A stretch of DNA of 64,000 bases, from contig WOUP01000001.1 of assembly GCA_009772895.1 (NCBI GenBank), positions 430,519 through 494,518 of the forward strand. Direction: 5' to 3'. A program made the position numbers and the translations under genes. This DNA comes from Puniceicoccaceae bacterium 5H. Lineage in GTDB: Bacteria; Verrucomicrobiota; Verrucomicrobiia; Opitutales; Oceanipulchritudinaceae. How positions within the stretch are numbered: position 1 is the stretch's first letter; each line of letters starts with the position of its first letter. Below the pieces are notes generated by a model. The model was given only the letters and a program-made list of their open reading frames with translations, was not told where the DNA came from and made no database searches. Shown in pieces: positions 9,333 to 18,186 of the stretch.

Positions 9333-10376
9333 ATGGCTTCTCCTGCTGAACTTGGATACGTGATGCCGCCCGAATGGGCGCCCCAACAGGCGGTCTGGTT
9401 TTCCTGGCCGTGGCATGCCCATACCTGGCCGGACAGCAAGGACAAGGCCGTCGCCGAGTATGCCGCCTTTCTTGCCACAACCCTGCGCTACGCGCCGATC
9501 AGGATCGTCTGCGAAAAGGCTCAGCAGAAGGCCGCCGAAAAGGCGCTCCGGGCGGCTCAGGCGGACCTCGAACGCGTTGAATGGGTCGACCTCCCTTCCA
9601 ACGATGCCTGGATACGCGACTTCGGCCCGACCTTCGTCCAGCATCGCGAGACGGGCAAGCTGGCAATGGTAGACTGGCAATACAACGCCTGGGGCGGCAA
9701 ATTCGCCCCTTGGGACGCAGATGCCGCGCTGGTCGAACGCCTTGAAGAGCGGCTGGAGATCCCCCGCTTTGGCGCTCCGTTCGTTTGCGAAGGCGGTGCC
9801 ATTGAGGTCAACAGTCAGGGCCTCTGCCTGACCACCGAGAGCGTGCTGCTGAATGAGAATCGCAATCGCGATCTCTACGCCCCCACGATCGGGGGCTACC
9901 TGAAGGACTTCCTCGGCATGAAAGAGGTAATGTGGCTGGAACGCGGCCAGGCTACGGACGATACCGACGGCCACATCGACACGCTCGCCCGTTTCTTCAA
10001 GGACGACGGCATCGTCGCCATCCGGACCGACGACAGTCACCACCACGACTACGAGGCGCTGCAAGGCAATCGCGAGCGGCTGGAAGGCTTGCGCACGCCC
10101 ACGGGGGGCCGTTTTGACATCGCCTGGCTGCCCCTGCCCGACCCGATCCACGTTCCGGGTGCCCGAGAGGAGTTCCTCCCGGCCAGCTACGCCAATTTTC
10201 TGATCGTGAACGAAGGCGTGCTGGTGCCCTTTTACGGCCAACCCAGGCAGGACGATCACGCGCGTGGGCTGATCCAGGAACTCTTTCCCAAGCATGAAGT
10301 TGTCGGCGTCTCTTGCCGCGAACTCGTGTGGGAAGGCGGTGCCGCCCACTGCCTCAGCCAGCAAATGCCGGTCTAA
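9333..10376 (+). CDS. aguA: agmatine deiminase
   Basis: A 347-residue guanidino-group-modifying enzyme that hydrolyses agmatine to N-carbamoylputrescine and ammonia. The N-terminal MPPEWAPQQAVWFSWPW block, NDAWIRDFGPTFV, DTDGHIDTLARF and the C-terminal GGAAHCLSQQ motif carrying the catalytic cysteine (C340) are all present. Length matches the family (about 340-370). It is encoded just downstream of aguB. Its stop codon overlaps the stop of the convergent sulfotransferase gene by 4 bp. Confidence 0.94.
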   Translation: MASPAELGYVMPPEWAPQQAVWFSWPWHAHTWPDSKDKAVAEYAAFLATTLRYAPIRIVCEKAQQKAAEKALRAAQADLERVEWVDLPSNDAWIRDFGPTFVQHRETGKLAMVDWQYNAWGGKFAPWDADAALVERLEERLEIPRFGAPFVCEGGAIEVNSQGLCLTTESVLLNENRNRDLYAPTIGGYLKDFLGMKEVMWLERGQATDDTDGHIDTLARFFKDDGIVAIRTDDSHHHDYEALQGNRERLEGLRTPTGGRFDIAWLPLPDPIHVPGAREEFLPASYANFLIVNEGVLVPFYGQPRQDDHARGLIQELFPKHEVVGVSCRELVWEGGAAHCLSQQMPV

Positions 10377-11074
10377 AACGCATAGCCAAACCGCTCGAGC
10401 TGATCGCGAAAAGCGCGGTCGACGATGCAACGAGCGCGCTCGGTATAGTATTGGCGGTAGGGCTTGCGGCCCAGGGTCGGGTTGACGTTGGGCACGACCA
10501 GAGGACGTGGAAAGCCGACGGAGCGCAACACGGCATTGAAGTCCCGTTCGAGGTGTTCGAAGCGCACCAATTGGTCCACATGGCGATAGTAGTGCGTTTC
10601 GCGTTGGCCCTTGAGGCGAAGCTTGAGCTGGTGCCGGCAACGCGCCAGACGCCCGTAGCGGGCCTGAACCCAACGCTCGAAGCCTGCATCGGCGATCTCC
10701 TGCGCCCTTCGCTGATGCTGTGCCATGACGTCGTCGGGGATCGGCAACAGATTGCCATCCGCATCGCGCGGAAAGCCACCGAGCCACCCCGATGCTTCCC
10801 GCGCGTAGTTGGATGCGACCAGATCGAACGCATTGCGCACGGTGGCAAACACAGTCAGCTTCTCTAGCTCATCCGACATCAGAAAGCCGCGCGCCAGTAA
10901 TTGCTCAACCGAGTTGTGCTTGCGCGAGAAGACCATCCGGCCGTGGCGGTAAAGGTTTTTCGCGGGCAAATAGACCGCCCCCAGTTCACGTTCCATGACC
11001 CGGCCGATAGAGGAGCAACCGGTGCCGCCCGGCATGATGAAGAGCAGCTTCCACTGACGGCTGATCAGGGCCAT
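10373..11074 (-). CDS. sulfotransferase family protein
   Basis: A 233-residue protein resembling the sulfotransferase family 2 (carbohydrate/lipid sulfotransferases). The start at MALISRQWKLLF places a hydrophobic strand directly before a phosphosulfate-binding-like loop (FIMPGGTGCSSIGRVM), and the FATVRNAFDLVASNY block corresponds to the family's 3'-phosphate contact RxPxxRxxSxY region. The C-terminal NPTLGRKPYRQYYTERARCIVDRAF segment is typical: it ends with YYTE and a region contacting the acceptor. Acceptor unknown. It lies downstream of kamA but behind a terminator, so it probably has its own promoter. An in-frame upstream extension to 11125 is possible but lacks homology. Confidence 0.75.
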   Translation of the reverse strand: MALISRQWKLLFIMPGGTGCSSIGRVMERELGAVYLPAKNLYRHGRMVFSRKHNSVEQLLARGFLMSDELEKLTVFATVRNAFDLVASNYAREASGWLGGFPRDADGNLLPIPDDVMAQHQRRAQEIADAGFERWVQARYGRLARCRHQLKLRLKGQRETHYYRHVDQLVRFEHLERDFNAVLRSVGFPRPLVVPNVNPTLGRKPYRQYYTERARCIVDRAFRDQLERFGYAF

Positions 11075-11123
11075 AGAGTCAATAGCCCAAATTTCACCGG
11101 CCTGCGCAAGGGAATTGCCGCAC

Positions 11124-11151
11124 AAAAAAGGCCGCCCTCAGGGGACGGCCT
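11124..11151 (-). terminator. rho-independent terminator of kamA
   Basis: Read on the minus strand, a GC-rich stem (AGGCCGTCCC / GGGCGGCCT with one mismatch) with a CTGA loop is followed by six T residues. It lies 28 bp past the kamA stop codon and before the sulfotransferase start. Confidence 0.8.
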
Positions 11152-11178
11152 CGCAAAGGGAACAGGCGATCTCCACCG

Positions 11179-12366
11179 CTACGCCAGCACCGGCTCGATC
11201 ACATCGTCCGGCACATGGACTTCGTCACGCGCGGAGATCTTGAGCGGATAACGGTATTCCTCGCCGGCGAAGTTGCGCAGGATGATCTCGTCGTCGGTGA
11301 TCTCCTGCACGTATTCCGGATTGATCGGCACCTTGCCGCCGCCGCCGGGGGCGTCGATGACAAACTGCGGGACGGCATAGCCCGTAGTATAACCGCGGAG
11401 GGACTCGACGATCTCAATGCCTTTGCGCACATCTGCCCGGAAATGGCGCGAACCTGTGATGAGGTCACACTGATAAATGTAATATGGCCGCACGCGCATC
11501 ATCAGCAGGCGGTGCACGAGACTGCGCATGGTTTCCACGTCATCGTTCACGTCCTTCAGCAGCACGCTCTGGTTCCCCAATGGCACGCCCGCCATCGTCA
11601 GGCGCTCCGTGGCCTCATACAGCTCTTCGGTGCACTCGTTGGGGTGGTTGACGTGGATGCTCATCCAGATCGGGCCGTGCTTGCGGAAGATCTCCTGCAA
11701 TTGAGGCGTAATGCGCTGGGGCAGAAACGTCGGGATGCGCGAGCCGATGCGGATAAATTCCAGGTGCGGGATCGCGCGCAAGCGGCCCAACAGGTAGTCG
11801 AGCTTCTTGTCGCTCAGCAGCAGCGGGTCCCCGCCACTCAGGAGCACGTCACGGACTTCCGGGTGTTCTTCAATGTACTTGATGCAGTTCTCGAAGTTGG
11901 GGTGGAAGTCGTAGCCCTGGGCGTTGGACACGAGACGGCTGCGCGTGCAATAGCGGCAGTAGGCAGCACAGACGTTGGTGACGAGGAACAGTACGCGGTC
12001 GGGGTAGCGGTGGACCAGCCCCGGTACGCCCATCGACCCTTCTTCGCCGACCGGGTCGAGCAGTTCCTCGGGCGCGGTAAACATCTCGTCGCCGCGCGGA
12101 ATCACCTGCTTGCGGATCGGGTCGTCGACATTGTCGCGGTCGATCAGGTTGAAGAAATACGGGGTGATCGCCATGGCCAGCTTGTTACCGGCGTGGGCAC
12201 ACCCCTGCTCTTCCTCCGGTGTCAGATCGAGGTGTTCGCGCAGCTGCTCGACCTTGGTGAGGCGGTTGCGCAATTGCCAGCGGTAGTCCCGCCATTTCTC
12301 CTGGGGCACGTCGGACCAAAGGCCCTGCCCCTTAAACCAGTTTTCGCGGCGATCTTGTGGGAACAT
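11179..12366 (-). CDS. kamA: L-lysine 2,3-aminomutase family protein
   Basis: A 395-residue radical-SAM, PLP-dependent enzyme that interconverts L-lysine and L-beta-lysine. The radical-SAM cluster motif CxxxCxxC is at C133-C137-C140 (CAAYCRYC), followed by LLSGGDPLLL (SAM contact) and QCDLITGSRHFR and VIDAPGGGGK, whose aspartates correspond to the two lysine-binding Asp residues of KamA. Length and N-terminal W-rich segment match KamA rather than the shorter EpmB. Beta-lysine commonly feeds Nε-acetyl-beta-lysine osmolyte synthesis, but no ablB acetyltransferase is adjacent. A glutamate 2,3-aminomutase activity is the main alternative, made less likely by the lysine-type aspartates. It diverges from the ArsR regulator. 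Confidence 0.85.
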   Translation of the reverse strand: MFPQDRRENWFKGQGLWSDVPQEKWRDYRWQLRNRLTKVEQLREHLDLTPEEEQGCAHAGNKLAMAITPYFFNLIDRDNVDDPIRKQVIPRGDEMFTAPEELLDPVGEEGSMGVPGLVHRYPDRVLFLVTNVCAAYCRYCTRSRLVSNAQGYDFHPNFENCIKYIEEHPEVRDVLLSGGDPLLLSDKKLDYLLGRLRAIPHLEFIRIGSRIPTFLPQRITPQLQEIFRKHGPIWMSIHVNHPNECTEELYEATERLTMAGVPLGNQSVLLKDVNDDVETMRSLVHRLLMMRVRPYYIYQCDLITGSRHFRADVRKGIEIVESLRGYTTGYAVPQFVIDAPGGGGKVPINPEYVQEITDDEIILRNFAGEEYRYPLKISARDEVHVPDDVIEPVLA

Positions 12367-12406
12367 GTAGAAAAGACTCTATTGAGGTTGATACTATTTC
12401 AGTCTT

Positions 12407-12448
12407 CACGTATTTGAATTTGTCAATAAATGAAGTAAAATTTACGTG
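12407..12448. promoter_or_regulatory. kamA/arsR divergent control region with CACGTA...TACGTG arms
   Basis: The 93-bp gap between kamA and the ArsR-like gene contains inverted arms CACGTA (12407-12412) and TACGTG (12443-12448) around an AT-rich centre. A winged-helix dimer could bind here and control both genes. This is a pattern seen by eye only; the arms are short and the site is unproven. Confidence 0.3.
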
Positions 12449-12459
12449 TGACTGCCCGG

Positions 12460-12816
12460 ATGTCAGACCCAATTCATCTGAGCTCCGACGAAAGTCAGGA
12501 GCAACTTGCCCGCCAGCTTTGGACGCTGGGGGATTTGAATCGCTTACGCATTTTGTCGCGTCTGCCACTCGACCCTGATTGTAAGACGCGGACCAACGTT
12601 TCGCAACTGGCAGAGGAACTTGGGCTGAGCCAGCCGACCGTCTCCAATCACCTCGCCCGCCTGCGCACGCTGGGCATTGTGCGTTGCCAGCGCATGTGCC
12701 GCGATTGCTTTTACTGGGTTGATGCCGAGCGGTGCGAACAGATCATCGAAGCCCTGCAGGAGACCCTGCTGGCCATGCGCCCTGGCAAACCCGAAGGCAC
12801 GCCCGATGATGCGTAA
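12460..12816 (+). CDS. ArsR-family winged-helix regulator with Cys cluster
   Basis: A 118-residue DNA-binding protein. Residues about 20-95 form an ArsR-type winged helix: the LWTLGDLNRLRILSRL helix, then LAEELGLSQPTVSNHLARLR as the recognition helix-turn-helix, followed by the wing. After the wing comes RCQRMCRDCFYWVD and a further Cys (AERC), that is C-x3-C-x2-C, which could bind a metal or an iron-sulfur cluster. The ATG is preferred over an upstream GTG at 12448 because that GTG lies within the inverted-repeat arm. It is divergent from kamA and 96 bp upstream of carA. Its targets are inferred only from position. Confidence 0.75.
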   Translation: MSDPIHLSSDESQEQLARQLWTLGDLNRLRILSRLPLDPDCKTRTNVSQLAEELGLSQPTVSNHLARLRTLGIVRCQRMCRDCFYWVDAERCEQIIEALQETLLAMRPGKPEGTPDDA

Positions 12817-12912
12817 CGCAAACGGGGATGGCCCCCGAAATGATGCGCGACGCAATTTTCGCCTTTTTCGTTTGCAGCAGGGGGGAGTGGGTCTTTTAGT
12901 CCACCGTTTAAC

Positions 12913-14082
12913 ATGACGGATGCGTTGCAGTTGGGAGTTCTCGCCCTCGAGGACGGCAGTGTGTTTCGCGGTCGCGCTTTTGGTGCGACCACGACAGCAG
13001 TCGGTGAGGCGGTGTTTAACACCTCGATGACGGGCTACCAGGAGACGATCACTGATCCCTCCTACTACGGGCAAATTGTCACCATGACAGCCCCGCAGAT
13101 TGGTAACTACGGCATCAGCCTGGACGACAATGAGTCCGATCGCCCGCAGGTGTTCGGCTTTGTCGTGCGTGAGATGAGCCGCGTGGCCAGCAACTGGCGC
13201 TCTTCGGAGACGCTCGACGGTTGGCTGAAGGCTCACGGCGTCCCAGGCTTGAGCGGGGTGGACACCCGCGCCATCACAAAACGCCTGCGCGTGCACGGTG
13301 CCTTGAAGGCTTGCCTGAGCACCGAAGACATTTCGGATGAGGAAGCCGTGAAGCGCGCGCGCGAATGGGTCGGTATCGTGGGTGCCGACTACGTGCGCGA
13401 GGTGACCACCAAGGAAGCCTTCGACTGGAATGGCCGCCAGATGGATGCGCGCCCCTTCACCGTGCCGGGCACGCAGCTGGTCGCCCCTTCGATGGAAGGG
13501 CGCAAGCGCTACAAGGTCGTCGCGTTCGACCTGGGCGCAAAGTATAACATTTTCCGCAAGCTTGCCTATCATGGCTTCGACGTGACCGTCGTGCCGGCCA
13601 CCACCAGCTTTGAAGAGGTGCGCGATCTGGCTCCCGACGGCGTCTTCCTCAGCAACGGACCGGGCGATCCCGCTCCGCTGGACTACGTGCACCAGGCCGT
13701 GGCGAAGATCATTCAGGAATACCCGACCTTCGGCATCTGCATGGGCAACCAGATCCTGACCCACGCGCTCGGCGGTAAGACCTACAAGTTGAAATTCGGC
13801 CACCGCGGCGCCAATCAGCCGGTCAAGAATCTCGAAACGGGCAAGGTGTCCATCACCTCGCAGAATCACGGCTTTGCCGCCAGCCCGCAGGATGTCGAGC
13901 AGCGCGGTGCGGTGGTGACCGAGATCAATCTGAACGACGGCACGGTTGAGGGTCTGCGCCACAAGGACCTGCCCTGCTTCTCCGTGCAATACCACCCGGA
14001 GGCCTCTCCCGGTCCGCACGACAGCGATCCGCTCTTCGACGAGTTTCACACGCTCGTGGCCAAGACCAAGGGCGACGCCTGA
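12913..14082 (+). CDS. carA: carbamoyl-phosphate synthase small subunit
   Basis: A 389-residue glutamine amidotransferase subunit that feeds ammonia to CarB for arginine and pyrimidine synthesis. The N-terminal CarA domain has LEDGSVFRGRAFG and the signature FNTSMTGYQE. The class I amidotransferase domain has VDTRAITKRLR, FLSNGPGDP, the nucleophile in FGICMGNQ (C276) and the catalytic His/Glu in VQYHPEAS. carB is not in the window. It is followed by a clear intrinsic terminator, so it is probably a single-gene unit or the end of an arsR-carA unit. Confidence 0.96.
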   Translation: MTDALQLGVLALEDGSVFRGRAFGATTTAVGEAVFNTSMTGYQETITDPSYYGQIVTMTAPQIGNYGISLDDNESDRPQVFGFVVREMSRVASNWRSSETLDGWLKAHGVPGLSGVDTRAITKRLRVHGALKACLSTEDISDEEAVKRAREWVGIVGADYVREVTTKEAFDWNGRQMDARPFTVPGTQLVAPSMEGRKRYKVVAFDLGAKYNIFRKLAYHGFDVTVVPATTSFEEVRDLAPDGVFLSNGPGDPAPLDYVHQAVAKIIQEYPTFGICMGNQILTHALGGKTYKLKFGHRGANQPVKNLETGKVSITSQNHGFAASPQDVEQRGAVVTEINLNDGTVEGLRHKDLPCFSVQYHPEASPGPHDSDPLFDEFHTLVAKTKGDA

Positions 14083-14110
14083 GAAGAATAACCTGAACGA
14101 TTTTGCCAAC

Positions 14111-14141
14111 GCTACCGGATGCCTCCGGTAGCGTTTTTCTT
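14111..14141 (+). terminator. rho-independent terminator after carA
   Basis: A perfect 9-bp stem (GCTACCGGA / TCCGGTAGC) with a TGCC loop is followed by a T-rich run, 28 bp downstream of the carA stop. Its T tract abuts the stop codon of the convergent membrane-protein gene. Confidence 0.85.
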
Positions 14142-14554
14142 TAGCTAAAGGCTTGCATCAGAACAGCCTTGAGCGTCCATGCCAGCACGCGCCACCGATC
14201 GACCTTCAACAATCGGTCCACCACTCGGGGATCAAGACCTTGAGCGAGCTGCTGATGTAGCGGTACTGCGCCCAAACCGGTGGCAAGCCAGTTGACGGCA
14301 ACCAGGGTCAAGAGGCTCGTCCGCAACCAAATCGGGAGGGAGCTATCGAAGCAAAGCGCAGCGGTGGCGACCAGTTCTGCCAGCATGGCCGGCGCCACCA
14401 CCCACCCCATGCGCCGCGTATGTTGGGCATGGTATGCGCACCACCCATCCGGCAGAACCAGGCGAAACAGCGGATACAGCACCAGGTGCACCGTCCAGAT
14501 CAGGCCCGCGAGGAAGAGGCCGGTTGCGCTTGAAACTTGCCAGGCGAGGCTCAT
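14141..14554 (-). CDS. small membrane protein, 137 aa
   Basis: The reading starts at MSLAWQVSSATGLFLAG and has about four hydrophobic segments (residues about 7-28, 48-65, 75-95 and 120-135) with basic loops (HTRRMG, RWR). A longer in-frame upstream extension is antisense to the DUF429 gene and I reject it. The start lies 24 bp from the divergent DUF429 gene start. The layout resembles small DUF1772-like or unnamed four-helix membrane proteins; no functional motif is evident. Confidence 0.6.
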   Translation of the reverse strand: MSLAWQVSSATGLFLAGLIWTVHLVLYPLFRLVLPDGWCAYHAQHTRRMGWVVAPAMLAELVATAALCFDSSLPIWLRTSLLTLVAVNWLATGLGAVPLHQQLAQGLDPRVVDRLLKVDRWRVLAWTLKAVLMQAFS

Positions 14555-14578
14555 GCTCGACAGCCTATCGTCCCGAGC

Positions 14579-15301
14579 ATGGATGCCGAGCGCAATCAAG
14601 TGGTAGGAGTCGACGGCTGCCGTTTCGGCTGGATCGCCGTGGCGGGCAAGGTAGAGCCGGAGACGATGCGCCTCTACCGCACCTTTTCCGAGCTCTGGCA
14701 AGAGTGGCAAGACGCCGTCGCCATCGCGGTCGACATGCCGATCGGGCTCCCCACGGGACGTCATAGTCGCGCCTGCGATCAGGCAGCCCGGAGCATTCTG
14801 CAGGTCCGCGCTGGCGCGGGCAGTCGGGTCTTCCCCTGCCCGATCCGCGAAGTGCTGGCGTGCGCAACCTACCCCGCTGCCCTGGAGCTTCACCGCCGAG
14901 TGGGCGGTCGCGGACTCAGCAAACAGGCGTTCTACCTGTTGCCGAAAATCCGGCAGATTGATGCGTTGCTGCAAACGACGCCCGCCAGCCGCGAGCCCCT
15001 CTTTGAGTGTCACCCGGAATTGGCCGCCGCGCGCTTGAATGGTGGCGTTCCGCTCGGAACGAAGAAACGGCAAGCGGATCTTCGTCGGCGGCTAAAGCTT
15101 TTATGCGACTGGTATCCCAGCATCATCGACTTTTATGAACAGTGGAGACTCGACCTCGGCAGTCGCGCCAAGCCGGACGATCTCGTGGACGCGCTGCTTT
15201 GTTGGCTGACGGCGCGTCGCCCTCTGGCGCGGCGTGGCCGACTTCCGGTTGGCGACCTGCCCCTGGATGTCACCGGTCTGCCGATGCAGATCGTATTCTA
15301 G
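14579..15301 (+). CDS. DUF429 domain protein, 240 aa
   Basis: Recognised as a DUF429 family member (RNase H-like fold) by the N-terminal VVGVDGCRFGWIAV block, VAIAVDMPIGLP, CDQAARSIL, SRVFPCPIR, the middle ECHPELAAARLNG segment and the late KPDDLVDALLCWLTA motif with the conserved Asp residues. The biochemical role of the family is not established; the acidic residues (in VDG, VDMPIG, and DDLVDA) fit a metal-dependent nuclease-like fold. ATG 14579 is chosen because the family N-terminus starts seven residues later. It converges on the amidohydrolase gene with overlapping stop codons. Confidence 0.82.
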   Translation: MDAERNQVVGVDGCRFGWIAVAGKVEPETMRLYRTFSELWQEWQDAVAIAVDMPIGLPTGRHSRACDQAARSILQVRAGAGSRVFPCPIREVLACATYPAALELHRRVGGRGLSKQAFYLLPKIRQIDALLQTTPASREPLFECHPELAAARLNGGVPLGTKKRQADLRRRLKLLCDWYPSIIDFYEQWRLDLGSRAKPDDLVDALLCWLTARRPLARRGRLPVGDLPLDVTGLPMQIVF

Positions 15302-16176
15302 AGTGCGAGCAGACGCTTGGCGTTGCCAGTCACGATCTGCGCCAGCTCCTCCCGGTTGGACACTTCGGCCTTCACCTCTTCCACCAGGCGCGTAAAGGAC
15401 GCTTCCTTGTCATAGCGCGGATAAATGCGCAGCGGATAGTCACTGCCGAAGAGGATGCGCTCCGGCCCCACCAGCGCCATCACCGTTTGCCAGACTTTGG
15501 CGTCATAGAGCAGCGGACTGGCCGCGGTGTCGAAATAGATGTTCTTGAAGTTCTTGCGCAGCTGGCGGTGCAGCAGGAAAAACGGCAATCCGCCGCCCCA
15601 GTGGGCCAATACGATCGGCAACTGCGGAAAGGTCTGCGCCAGCCAGACGTAGTCCATCAAGGGCGTGTCGACGCGCCCGGGATAATCATGACCGACAGGC
15701 TCGGTCACGTGCAGGGTGATCGGCAGATGGCGCTCCTGAGCATACTCGCAAATCTTCAGCCACGTCGGGTCTGTGCGCATGTCAAAGCCCTGCACCGTGG
15801 GCATGATTTCGCCAATACCGCGGCAGCCTTGATCAACCGCCCAGATCAGCTGTTCAAAAGCCTCCTCTCCCGCCCGTGGCTGCACGATCGCCATGGGGAT
15901 GAAGTGCTCTGGATCTTCACGCGCCCACTCCAGGTGTTGCTGGTTATGCCAATGGCAGGTCTCCTGCCGCGTCCAGTACCAGCCTTGCAGGACACACTTG
16001 GCAACTCCTGCCGCCTGCATGTCCGCCAGCATCTTGCCACGTCCGGCCCAGCCCTGCGGCCCGTTGGTCACGAGCTCGGCCCAATGGTGTTCGTCGTGTT
16101 CTGCGGCCCAGCGATTGGGATCGGCCGCGAGTTCTTCCGGATAGCGATGAGTGTGCCAGTCGATGATACCTGTCAT
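15298..16176 (-). CDS. amidohydrolase 2 (TIM-barrel metal-dependent hydrolase)
   Basis: A 292-residue protein of the amidohydrolase 2 / ACMSD-like superfamily. The start at MTGIIDWHTHRYPEEL gives the HxH metal motif at residues 8-10 directly at the N-terminus as expected. Other conserved blocks are GIGEIMP, LPITLHVTEP, LPIVLAHWGGG and ILFGSDYPLRIYP, where His and Asp complete the metal site. Substrate unknown; related proteins act on ring-carboxylates or lactones. A 21-residue upstream extension is possible but lacks similarity. It lies 106 bp upstream of nothing in its own direction; tsf lies behind it. Confidence 0.82.
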   Translation of the reverse strand: MTGIIDWHTHRYPEELAADPNRWAAEHDEHHWAELVTNGPQGWAGRGKMLADMQAAGVAKCVLQGWYWTRQETCHWHNQQHLEWAREDPEHFIPMAIVQPRAGEEAFEQLIWAVDQGCRGIGEIMPTVQGFDMRTDPTWLKICEYAQERHLPITLHVTEPVGHDYPGRVDTPLMDYVWLAQTFPQLPIVLAHWGGGLPFFLLHRQLRKNFKNIYFDTAASPLLYDAKVWQTVMALVGPERILFGSDYPLRIYPRYDKEASFTRLVEEVKAEVSNREELAQIVTGNAKRLLAL

Positions 16177-16282
16177 GGATGGTGTTTCATCCAAGACCGA
16201 GGGCCCATCGCGCACCAGCACAAAAAAGCCTAGCTCCAAGCGGAACCAGGCTGAAAGGATTTTCTCTTTGTGACGGAGCAGC

Positions 16283-16873
16283 TTAGCCGCCGATCTGGAA
16301 GCGGGCGAAACGCTTGATGATGATGTTTTCGCCCATCTTCGCGATCTGCTGCTTGATCATTTCCGTGATGGTGATGTCCGGGTTCTTCACGAACGGCTGT
16401 TCCATCAGGCAGATCTGCTGGTAGACCTTCTCGAGCTTGCCTTCCACGATCTTCTGCACGATGTGGGCGGGTTTGCCTTCGACTTGACCAGCAGCGATTT
16501 CACGCTCTTTGTCGAGCAGCTCGGTCGGCACTTCTTCGCGGGAAACGCAGGTCGGGTTGGCGGCGGCGATGTGCATCGCGATGTCGCGCACCAGAGCCTT
16601 GAAGTCGTCCGTCTTGGCCACGAAGTCCGTCTCGCAATTGACCTCGACGAGCACGCCGACTTTGCCACCCATGTGGATGTAGCTCTCCACGAGGCCGTCG
16701 GCAGCTTCGCGGTCAGCCTTCTTGGCGGCGCTGGCGATGCCCTTCTTACGCAGGAAGGTAATCGCCTCTTCTTCGTTGCCGTTGCTTTCGACGAGGGCTT
16801 TCTTGCAGTCCATCATCCCGGCGCCGGTCTTGGCGCGGAGATCGGAGACCATCTTTGCGGTGATTTGGCTCAT
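16283..16873 (-). CDS. tsf: translation elongation factor Ts
   Basis: Guanine nucleotide exchange factor for EF-Tu. The N-terminal UBA-like domain (VSDLRAKTGAGMMDCKKAL) and the TDF motif region (VEVNCETDFVAKTDDF) are present. At 196 residues it is the short form, like that of Thermus, with one core subdomain reduced compared with the 283-residue E. coli protein. It follows rpsB by 43 bp in the classical rpsB-tsf operon. No evident Shine-Dalgarno precedes the ATG. Confidence 0.96.
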   Translation of the reverse strand: MSQITAKMVSDLRAKTGAGMMDCKKALVESNGNEEEAITFLRKKGIASAAKKADREAADGLVESYIHMGGKVGVLVEVNCETDFVAKTDDFKALVRDIAMHIAAANPTCVSREEVPTELLDKEREIAAGQVEGKPAHIVQKIVEGKLEKVYQQICLMEQPFVKNPDITITEMIKQQIAKMGENIIIKRFARFQIGG

Positions 16874-16916
16874 GGGTCAGATACTGAGAGGATGTTCGGA
16901 GGGAAAGGGCTTTAAC

Positions 16917-17738
16917 TTACTCGTTGTCGCTGCTGTAGGATTGCGGCACTTCTTCGCCCGAAGCGGCGCGGGGGCTGACCGGGACCACTTGCTCTTCCGT
17001 CGACGGCTCGCTGATCACGTTGCCGACGTTGCGGGGCTGAATGGCTTCGGGGCTTTCGCGGCGGGCGAGACCGGCCTGGACGGCGTCCATGATGGTTTCG
17101 ACGATGATCCGGATCGACTTGATGGAGTCGTCATTGCCCGGGACCGGGTGGTCGATGACCGTCGGGTCGCTGTTGGTGTCCACCAGAGCGACGAGCGGGA
17201 TCTGGAGGCGGCGGGCTTCCTGCACGGCGATGGCTTCGTTCTTGGTGTCGATAATGAACATCGCACCCGGCATTTCGCGCACATTGGCGATGCCTTCGAA
17301 GTTACGGTGCATGCGCACCATCTCACGGCGGATGGCAGCGACCTCCTTGTTGTGCATCTTGTCGAAGGTGCCGTCAGCTTCCCATTGCTGATACTTCTGG
17401 TACTTGTCCATCGAGCGACGGACCGTGGAGAAGTTGGTCAGCGTGCCACCGAGCCAGCGGCTGGCGGCGTAGGGCATCCCGCAGCCGTTGGCGGCTTCGC
17501 GGACGATTTCCTGGGCTTGCTTCTTGGAACCGACAAAGAGGATGTCCTTGCCGCTGGCGACGAGGTCTTCCACAAAGGCGGTGGCCTTCTCGAGCTGAGC
17601 GTAGGTCTTCTCGAGATCGATGATGGAGATGCCGTGGCGATTGTCGTAGACGAACTTCTTCGCCTTCGGGTTATAGCGGCGCACTTGGTGGCCGAAGTGA
17701 ACGCCAGCGTCGAGCAGGTCGCGAATCGTGATATTCAT
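16917..17738 (-). CDS. rpsB: 30S ribosomal protein S2
   Basis: A 273-residue ribosomal protein with the family N-terminus (LLDAGVHFGHQVRRYNPKAKKFVY), LFVGSKKQAQEIV, RWLGGTLTNFSTV and the D-T-N-S-D-P-T nucleotide-like loop near residue 190. The C-terminus has an acidic, low-complexity tail (about 40 residues) beyond the usual core. First gene of the rpsB-tsf operon. No Shine-Dalgarno is visible before the ATG. Confidence 0.97.
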   Translation of the reverse strand: MNITIRDLLDAGVHFGHQVRRYNPKAKKFVYDNRHGISIIDLEKTYAQLEKATAFVEDLVASGKDILFVGSKKQAQEIVREAANGCGMPYAASRWLGGTLTNFSTVRRSMDKYQKYQQWEADGTFDKMHNKEVAAIRREMVRMHRNFEGIANVREMPGAMFIIDTKNEAIAVQEARRLQIPLVALVDTNSDPTVIDHPVPGNDDSIKSIRIIVETIMDAVQAGLARRESPEAIQPRNVGNVISEPSTEEQVVPVSPRAASGEEVPQSYSSDNE

Positions 17739-18186
17739 ACTAGTTTTGGCCCCATTCCTTGCGGAACAAACTGGCGAAGGGGGCGATGCCAGCTTTATTG
17801 TCGTTTGTTTAGGTGGGTTAACGCTTTTCAGTACGGGAGGAATTCCCGCACACGAAAAACAGTCAAAAGAAAGGCCCTCGCGCGCGGAGGCAAGCGAAAA
17901 GTAGCCACTTTGGGCAAGTTACTCACATTGCGGGGACCCCCGAGACACAAGTCGCAGGAATTGCCCGCAGGTATTGTCGAATCGGCCAAACTCCCCTAAA
18001 GTGCTGCGATTGATGATCCCCTCTGCAACTCCCGCAGCCGTGTGCTAGCCCTGCCTATTTAAAGTCTCACCAGCGCTCGCCAAATCGCGGAAGCTCAGGC
18101 TGCTTCGCCTCCCCGGCCCCGCTTCGATAAATTCCTCAGTTCACTTGCATTTCTTGATTGTTTTCCACGACTTTTAACGCATTTTC
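17739..18186. other. intergenic region between divergent rpsB and speA
   Basis: 448 bp without a credible gene. It must hold the promoters of the rpsB-tsf operon (leftward) and of speA (rightward). An rpsB leader RNA would lie in roughly 17740-17850, but I cannot define a conserved structure by eye. Confidence 0.5.

Noticed and set aside
11215..12417. 400-codon plus-strand frame opposite kamA
   Set aside because: No recognisable product; the minus strand encodes a complete lysine aminomutase with all cluster cysteines.
12544..14109. 521-codon minus-strand frame opposite carA
   Set aside because: carA on the plus strand is unmistakable; the mirror frame has no motif.
16722..17999. 425-codon plus-strand frame over rpsB and tsf
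   Set aside because: Both ribosomal genes are intact on the other strand; the frame is a shadow.
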